Assembly (NCBI GenBank): GCA_965198655.1
Contig: OZ240668.1
Coordinates: forward strand, 1,674,001 to 1,738,000
Direction of reading: 5' to 3'
From: Lichenicola sp965198655
GTDB taxonomy: Bacteria; Pseudomonadota; Alphaproteobacteria; Acetobacterales; Acetobacteraceae
Length of the DNA: 64,000 nucleotides
Below, in pieces: positions 59,958 through 64,000 of the stretch (positions are counted from its first letter, which is position 1; every line of letters starts with the position of its first letter). The notes under the pieces were generated by a model. That model made no database searches. It saw only the letters and a program-made list of their open reading frames with translations, and had not been told where the DNA came from. Made by a program: the position numbers and the translations under genes.

Positions 59958-61679
59958 ATGACCATGACCACCCGTATCGACAAATCCACCACATCCGGAC
60001 GGCCGCGTAGCTTATCCCTCGGCGTCAAGCTTGGCGCCGGGTTCGCGGTGCTGACGGCGCTGTCCGTCATGCTCGGGCTGTTCTCGCTGCAGCGGCTCGG
60101 CGTCACCAACAGCGCGGTCGCGGTAATCCGCGACAACTACCTGCCCAGCACGCAAGCGGTGGCGGGACTGGAACTGGCTTTGCAGGAGGTGCGAAGCGAC
60201 GAGTCGAAGCTGGCGATGATAGCCGGCGATCAGGATCGCGCGGAAATCGCAGCCTCGCTGCAAAGCGCCATGGCGACGCTCGCCCAGCGCCGGACCGACT
60301 ACGAACACATGATGGATTCGGGCGAGGAACGGCAACACTACAACGTGTTCGACACCGTCTGGCCGCAATACCAGCAGGACATCGCGCAACTGCAGAAGCT
60401 CAAGGACCCGGTGCGGGATGCGGCGACACACGACGTTACGACGGCGTCGGCAGCGCACTTCAACGCGCTAAGGGACGTGGTGCAGTGGGACATGAACTAC
60501 AACCAGACGCAGGGAAAAGCATACGCGGAGACCAGCCGGACGACCTATGAAAGCGCACGCGTCTGCGTCATGGCCGGTATCGGCCTCGTGCTGCTGCTCA
60601 GCGTGGCGACTGCACTCCTGCTGATCCGGCACATCTCGGGAGCAATCGCGGCGATGACCTTGGCGATGCGCCGCCTAGCCGATCACGACCTGGGCACGAC
60701 GATCCCGTGCGTGGGGCGTGGCGACGAGATCGGTGCCATGGCGGCGGCGGTGCAGGTGTTCAAGGACAACATGGCCGAGGGCGACCGGCTGGCGGCGGAG
60801 CAGCAGGCCGAGCAGGCGGCGCGGCAGCAGCGCAGCGTCCGGCTGGAGGGCCTGGTGTCGGAGTTCGAGCGCCAGATCGGCAGCACGGTGGCGACGCTTG
60901 CTTCGGCGTCGACGCAGATGGAGGCGACCGCCTCGTCGATGACCGGCAACGCGGCGCAGACCGATGCCCAGGCGGTCGCGGTGGCGCAGGCGGCGGCGGA
61001 GTCCAGTGCCGGGGTGCAGACGGTGGCGGCGGCGGCGGAGGAGCTGGCGGCGTCGATCTCCGAGATCAACCACCAGGTGACGAGCTCGGCCAGCCTGACC
61101 GGCCGGGCGGTGGGCAGCGTGCGCCGCACCGACGACACGGTGCGGGCGCTGTCGGAAAGCGCGTCCCGGATCGGCCAGGTGGTGGAGCTGATCACCAGCA
61201 TCGCCAGCCAGACCAACCTGCTGGCGCTGAACGCGACCATCGAGGCGGCGCGGGCGGGGGATGCCGGGCGCGGCTTTGCGGTGGTGGCGTCGGAGGTGAA
61301 GAGCCTGGCGCAGCAGACCGCGCGCGCCACCGACGAGATCGCGGCCCAGATCGCCCAGGTGCAGCAGGCCAGCAGCGGCGCGGTGGAGGCGATCCGCGAG
61401 ATCGGCGGGCTGATCGAGGAGGTGGGCGCGATCACCGGCTCGATCGCGGCCGCGGTGGAGGAGCAGGGTGCGGCGACCTCGGAGATCGCCCGCAACGTGC
61501 AGCAGACGGCGGCCAACACGCAGGTGGTGACCAGCAACATCTCCGGCGTCAGCCGGGCTGCCAACGACACCGGCGCCGCCGCCACCGAGGTGCTGACCGC
61601 AGCCGGCGACCTGTCGCGTCAGGCCGAGAACCTGTCCGCGGAGGTCAACAGCTTCATCTCGAAGGTGCGGGTGGCTTGA
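59958..61679 (+). CDS. methyl-accepting chemotaxis protein
   Basis: A chemoreceptor of about 573 residues. Transmembrane helix 1 is LGVKLGAGFAVLTALSVMLG, followed by a periplasmic 4-helix-bundle sensor, helix 2 (AGIGLVLLLSVATALLLI), a HAMP domain and the cytoplasmic signalling domain. The conserved hairpin tip reads SQTNLLALNATIEAARAGDA and GRGFAVVASEVKSLAQ. The ligand is unknown. I use the ATG at 59958; one 6 bp downstream is possible. The 3' end is followed by strong hairpins. Confidence 0.92.
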   Translation: MTMTTRIDKSTTSGRPRSLSLGVKLGAGFAVLTALSVMLGLFSLQRLGVTNSAVAVIRDNYLPSTQAVAGLELALQEVRSDESKLAMIAGDQDRAEIAASLQSAMATLAQRRTDYEHMMDSGEERQHYNVFDTVWPQYQQDIAQLQKLKDPVRDAATHDVTTASAAHFNALRDVVQWDMNYNQTQGKAYAETSRTTYESARVCVMAGIGLVLLLSVATALLLIRHISGAIAAMTLAMRRLADHDLGTTIPCVGRGDEIGAMAAAVQVFKDNMAEGDRLAAEQQAEQAARQQRSVRLEGLVSEFERQIGSTVATLASASTQMEATASSMTGNAAQTDAQAVAVAQAAAESSAGVQTVAAAAEELAASISEINHQVTSSASLTGRAVGSVRRTDDTVRALSESASRIGQVVELITSIASQTNLLALNATIEAARAGDAGRGFAVVASEVKSLAQQTARATDEIAAQIAQVQQASSGAVEAIREIGGLIEEVGAITGSIAAAVEEQGAATSEIARNVQQTAANTQVVTSNISGVSRAANDTGAAATEVLTAAGDLSRQAENLSAEVNSFISKVRVA

Positions 61680-61690
61680 CACAGACGTCA

Positions 61691-61719
61691 ACCCGGTCGG
61701 TGGCGCCGGCCGACCGGGT
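61691..61719. terminator. bidirectional hairpin, chemoreceptor/protease
   Basis: ACCCGGTCGG - 9 nt - CCGACCGGGT, a perfect 10-bp stem 11 bp after the chemoreceptor stop, between two convergent genes. Confidence 0.6.
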
Positions 61720-61732
61720 GGGCCATACGGAT

Positions 61733-61759
61733 CCCGATCAGGTGGATCACCTGATCGGG
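61733..61759. terminator. bidirectional hairpin, second element
   Basis: CCCGATCAGGTG - GAT - CACCTGATCGGG, a perfect 12-bp stem with a 3-nt loop, between the chemoreceptor and the convergent protease. Its core recurs at 58-75 of this window. Confidence 0.7.
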
Positions 61760-61773
61760 TATAGATGCTCGCT

Positions 61774-62733
61774 TTAGCGTGGTCCCGCCTGACCGGCGAC
61801 AGGCTCCGCCTGTTGCATGGCCGCATGGGCACTAACGACCGGCTGGATGAACAGCGTCTTACGCGGGTAGGAGATCAGCACGCGGTTGAACCGGAGGAAG
61901 TCGCGGCCAAGCAGGGTGGTGCCGGTCTGTACGTCGGCGACGTCGAAATGGAAGTTGTTCATCAGCTCGTCGCCCACTTCTAGGCTGCCGAACCGGTGCC
62001 GCCGTGCCTCGACGGCGCGGAGATCGAGTCCTCTCATCGTTCGTGCACGGTCCGAGGCCAAGCCGTCCAGCGTCACCCCTGCGGCGAGGGCGTCGTTGCG
62101 GTCGATCACCGTCGCCGACGCGCCGGTGTCGAGCATGGCGGTCATCGGATGGCCGTCGAGCTTGATGTCGAGCACGATGTGGTTGTCCTCCTCGCGGAAC
62201 GGGACTTCGAAGTAGGGCGGGTCGAAGGGGCGCATCGCGGCGTCGCAGCCGGTCGCGTGGTAGAGGCCGAAATGCTGCCGTGGCACGTCGACGTCGACAT
62301 CGTAGTTGGACAGGAAGTCGGCGCCGAACAGGCCGAGCACCGGCAACCCGTCGACCGGCTTGGAGAAGTTGGCGGCCACAGGCAGGTCGAGGCTGTGCGC
62401 GAGGCCGTGGCCCAGGCCCAGATCGCGCACGGTCACGATCGGCGCCATGGTCACGCCGCCGACCCCGACGATGTTGGTGAAGCGGGCGTCGGCGCCCGGA
62501 CGCAGGTCGAACTGCTGCGCGCCGTTGTGCGACACGACCGAGACGAAGGTGCCGGTGTCGATCAGAAGCGCCACCTTCTGGCCCTGTAGGGTAGCCTCCA
62601 CCGCGATGATGCCGGTATGCGGCAGCAGCGGAAGGTCGGCGACCGTGTCGACCTGGCAGGCTTGTGGTCCGGTCTCGGCACAGCCGGCCAGGAGCGCGCC
62701 CAGCAGCAGGGCCGACAGGGTGCGCAGGATCAT
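61774..62733 (-). CDS. lipoprotein with two retropepsin-like aspartic protease domains
   Basis: A 319-residue lipoprotein with the lipobox LLAGC (Cys18). Two retropepsin-like halves follow: VALLIDTGTFVSVVS with Asp59 and AMLDTGASATVIDRN with Asp202, each ending in a hydrophobic-hydrophobic-Gly stretch (LPVLGLFGADFL; TTLLGRDFLRFN). The two DTG motifs give both catalytic aspartates in one chain, like a covalent dimer of the single-domain proteases. Substrates are unknown; it probably acts in the periplasm. Confidence 0.82.
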   Translation of the reverse strand: MILRTLSALLLGALLAGCAETGPQACQVDTVADLPLLPHTGIIAVEATLQGQKVALLIDTGTFVSVVSHNGAQQFDLRPGADARFTNIVGVGGVTMAPIVTVRDLGLGHGLAHSLDLPVAANFSKPVDGLPVLGLFGADFLSNYDVDVDVPRQHFGLYHATGCDAAMRPFDPPYFEVPFREEDNHIVLDIKLDGHPMTAMLDTGASATVIDRNDALAAGVTLDGLASDRARTMRGLDLRAVEARRHRFGSLEVGDELMNNFHFDVADVQTGTTLLGRDFLRFNRVLISYPRKTLFIQPVVSAHAAMQQAEPVAGQAGPR

Positions 62734-62871
62734 CGTCGCTCGCTCGTGTTGGAGCGGCTCGTTCCAGCCGCCATCGAAACGACTACACGGGCGCTCCGAC
62801 CGAGGTCAAGACGATGGCGGCAACCGGACCGCGCCCCGGAGAACGGCGCGATCCGGTTGCCGGCGGGGACT

Positions 62872-64000
62872 TCAAGCGGTCAGACCGATGGCGGGATCGG
62901 TGACGCTGTCGCGGCCGGTCTCGACGTGGCCGGCGAGCTGGCAGGCAAAGGAAGCGTCCTCCTCCAGCGCGACGGACAGGTCGTACCAGCCGAACAGCTC
63001 CGACAGCGCCAGGGCGACCCGCTGCTGCTGGCCCGGCTGCACCGCCTGCCGGACGGTCTGACGGGTATAGGCGTCGGTCACCACCGCATGCACGAGGAAC
63101 GGGCCGGTGTTGGCGATCAGCAGCGTCAGGCCGATGGAGGCGGCGTCCTCCTCGGCGGTGACGGTGAGGGCGGCGCGACCGACGGACAGCAGGCTGCCGC
63201 GCCAGGCGCGCAGGAACCCGTTCGGACCGTAGACGGACAGGTCGTAGCTGCCGTCCGCGGCGGCGGTCCAGCGGTCGCTCAGGGTCAGGCCGGGCTCGAC
63301 CGTATAGGTGCGCGGCAGGTCGAGCGGGTTGCCGGAGCGCACCTGGTAGACGGTGCCGACGCTGCCCCCGTTGCCGAACGAGATGACGAACAGGCCGGCC
63401 GGCGCGTCGGCCTGGCCCCGCACCATCGAGCGGTAGGGCAGGGCGCGGGCGCGGCGCAGACCCGGCTCCTGCGCCGGCAGCGCCTGGGTGGTGGGCGGCA
63501 CCGGGACGTAGTCGGGATGGCGCAGCGCGTCGGGCGGTGCGAAGGCGGCCGTGCTCGGAAGAGTGGCCAGAGCCCGGTTCGGCGAGCGGAAGTCGAACGC
63601 CGAGGTAAGGTCGCCGGCGACGGCGCGGCGCCAGGGGGTGATGTTGGATTCCCGCATCAGCGCGTTGTTCGGGCCGAAGCGCTGCTCGATGAAGCGGATG
63701 ATGGAGGTGTGGTCGAACAACTGGCTGTTGACCCAGCCGCCCTTGCTCCAGGGCGACACCACCAGCATCGGCACGCGGGCGCCGAGCCCGTACGGGCCGG
63801 GGGTGTACTCGCTGCTGCCGGGGAAGATCTCGTTCGCGGTCGACACGGTGGACTGGCCGTTGATCGGGCTCTGCGGCGGGGTCGGCGGCACCATGTGGTC
63901 GAAGAAGCCGTCGTTCTCGTCATAGGTGATGAGCAGCACGGTCTTGCTCCACACCGCCGGGTTGGCGGTCAGGATGTCGAGCATCTGCGACACGTACCAG
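62872..64000 (-). CDS. phospholipase C family protein, 3' part (cut by window edge)
   Basis: The C-terminal part of a phosphoesterase-type non-haemolytic phospholipase C (PF04185). The frame is open to the window end: WYVSQMLDIL, then VLLITYDENDGFFDHMVPP with the metal-binding Asp/Asp/His, and VPMLVVSPWSKGG. SQLFDHTSIIRFIEQRFG is the last catalytic motif. Two C-terminal beta-rich domains (DUF756-like: GNPLDLPRTYTVEPG, YDLSVALEEDASFACQL) follow. The start lies beyond 64000. It probably is exported and cleaves phospholipid head groups. Confidence 0.88.
   Translation of the reverse strand, partial: WYVSQMLDILTANPAVWSKTVLLITYDENDGFFDHMVPPTPPQSPINGQSTVSTANEIFPGSSEYTPGPYGLGARVPMLVVSPWSKGGWVNSQLFDHTSIIRFIEQRFGPNNALMRESNITPWRRAVAGDLTSAFDFRSPNRALATLPSTAAFAPPDALRHPDYVPVPPTTQALPAQEPGLRRARALPYRSMVRGQADAPAGLFVISFGNGGSVGTVYQVRSGNPLDLPRTYTVEPGLTLSDRWTAAADGSYDLSVYGPNGFLRAWRGSLLSVGRAALTVTAEEDAASIGLTLLIANTGPFLVHAVVTDAYTRQTVRQAVQPGQQQRVALALSELFGWYDLSVALEEDASFACQLAGHVETGRDSVTDPAIGLTA

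Overview
The window is about 70% G+C, apart from one AT-rich insert near position 57,600, and is densely coding. The gene set points to an alphaproteobacterium, most likely of the Acetobacteraceae or a relative (an inference from content and synteny, not a database match). Indicators are the PhyR/NepR/EcfG general stress response locus, the pcm-like/tolC/popZ/valS order, nrdR-nusB-thiL, a glpSTPQUV-type glycerol ABC transporter, a GlgE/TreS-maltokinase glucan cluster, and the CydDC exporter.

1-6,424 (all minus): an operon of pterin carbinolamine dehydratase, aldo/keto reductase and Tat-exported dienelactone hydrolase; an Uup-like ABC-F ATPase; a Spy/CpxP-like periplasmic protein; and a Gly-rich secreted protein. 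6,425-18,805 (minus): glgE, treS-mak fusion, glgB and malQ, nearly all overlapping or abutting, then otsA. Together they interconvert trehalose, maltose, maltose-1-phosphate and branched alpha-glucan. A consensus EcfG promoter (GGAAC-N16-CGTT) lies 184 bp upstream of glgE. 19,038-23,445 is the general stress response locus: phyR (minus), then on plus two EcfG-type sigma genes, nepR and a HisKA_2-type sensor kinase. nepR has its own consensus EcfG promoter, so the stress circuit is adjacent to, and probably controls, the trehalose/glucan cluster.

23,555-30,591 (plus): cydDC, a small OmpA-type lipoprotein, recQ, a repeat-bearing intergenic stretch and a 2OG-Fe(II) oxygenase. 30,601-40,752 (plus): a complete glycerol module, glpR-glpD-glpSTPQUV-glpK (repressor, dehydrogenase, ABC importer, kinase). 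40,953-46,821: a conserved hypothetical, a TPR protein, an altered PCu(A)C copper chaperone, nrdR-nusB-thiL and an AtzG/AtzE amidase pair. 47,074-56,770: two membrane proteins, tRNA-Cys, pcm-like, tolC, popZ, valS and ilvD.

56,771-58,510 is an AT-rich insert that carries one gene: a reverse transcriptase of the phage-defence ('unknown group'/Abi) type, with a YVDD active site and a long helical C-terminus. It is broken by an amber codon at position 16 and by a frameshift near 57,580. Next, on the minus strand, come a GH24 lysozyme and an ATGA-overlapping exported small protein (possible effector/immunity pair), then a chemoreceptor (plus), a two-domain aspartic protease lipoprotein (minus) and the 3' part of a phospholipase C gene (minus) that runs off the window.

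Three dispersed intergenic hairpin repeats (after recQ, glpK and valS) look like one family. All functional calls rest on recognised motifs in the translated sequence; no searches were run.
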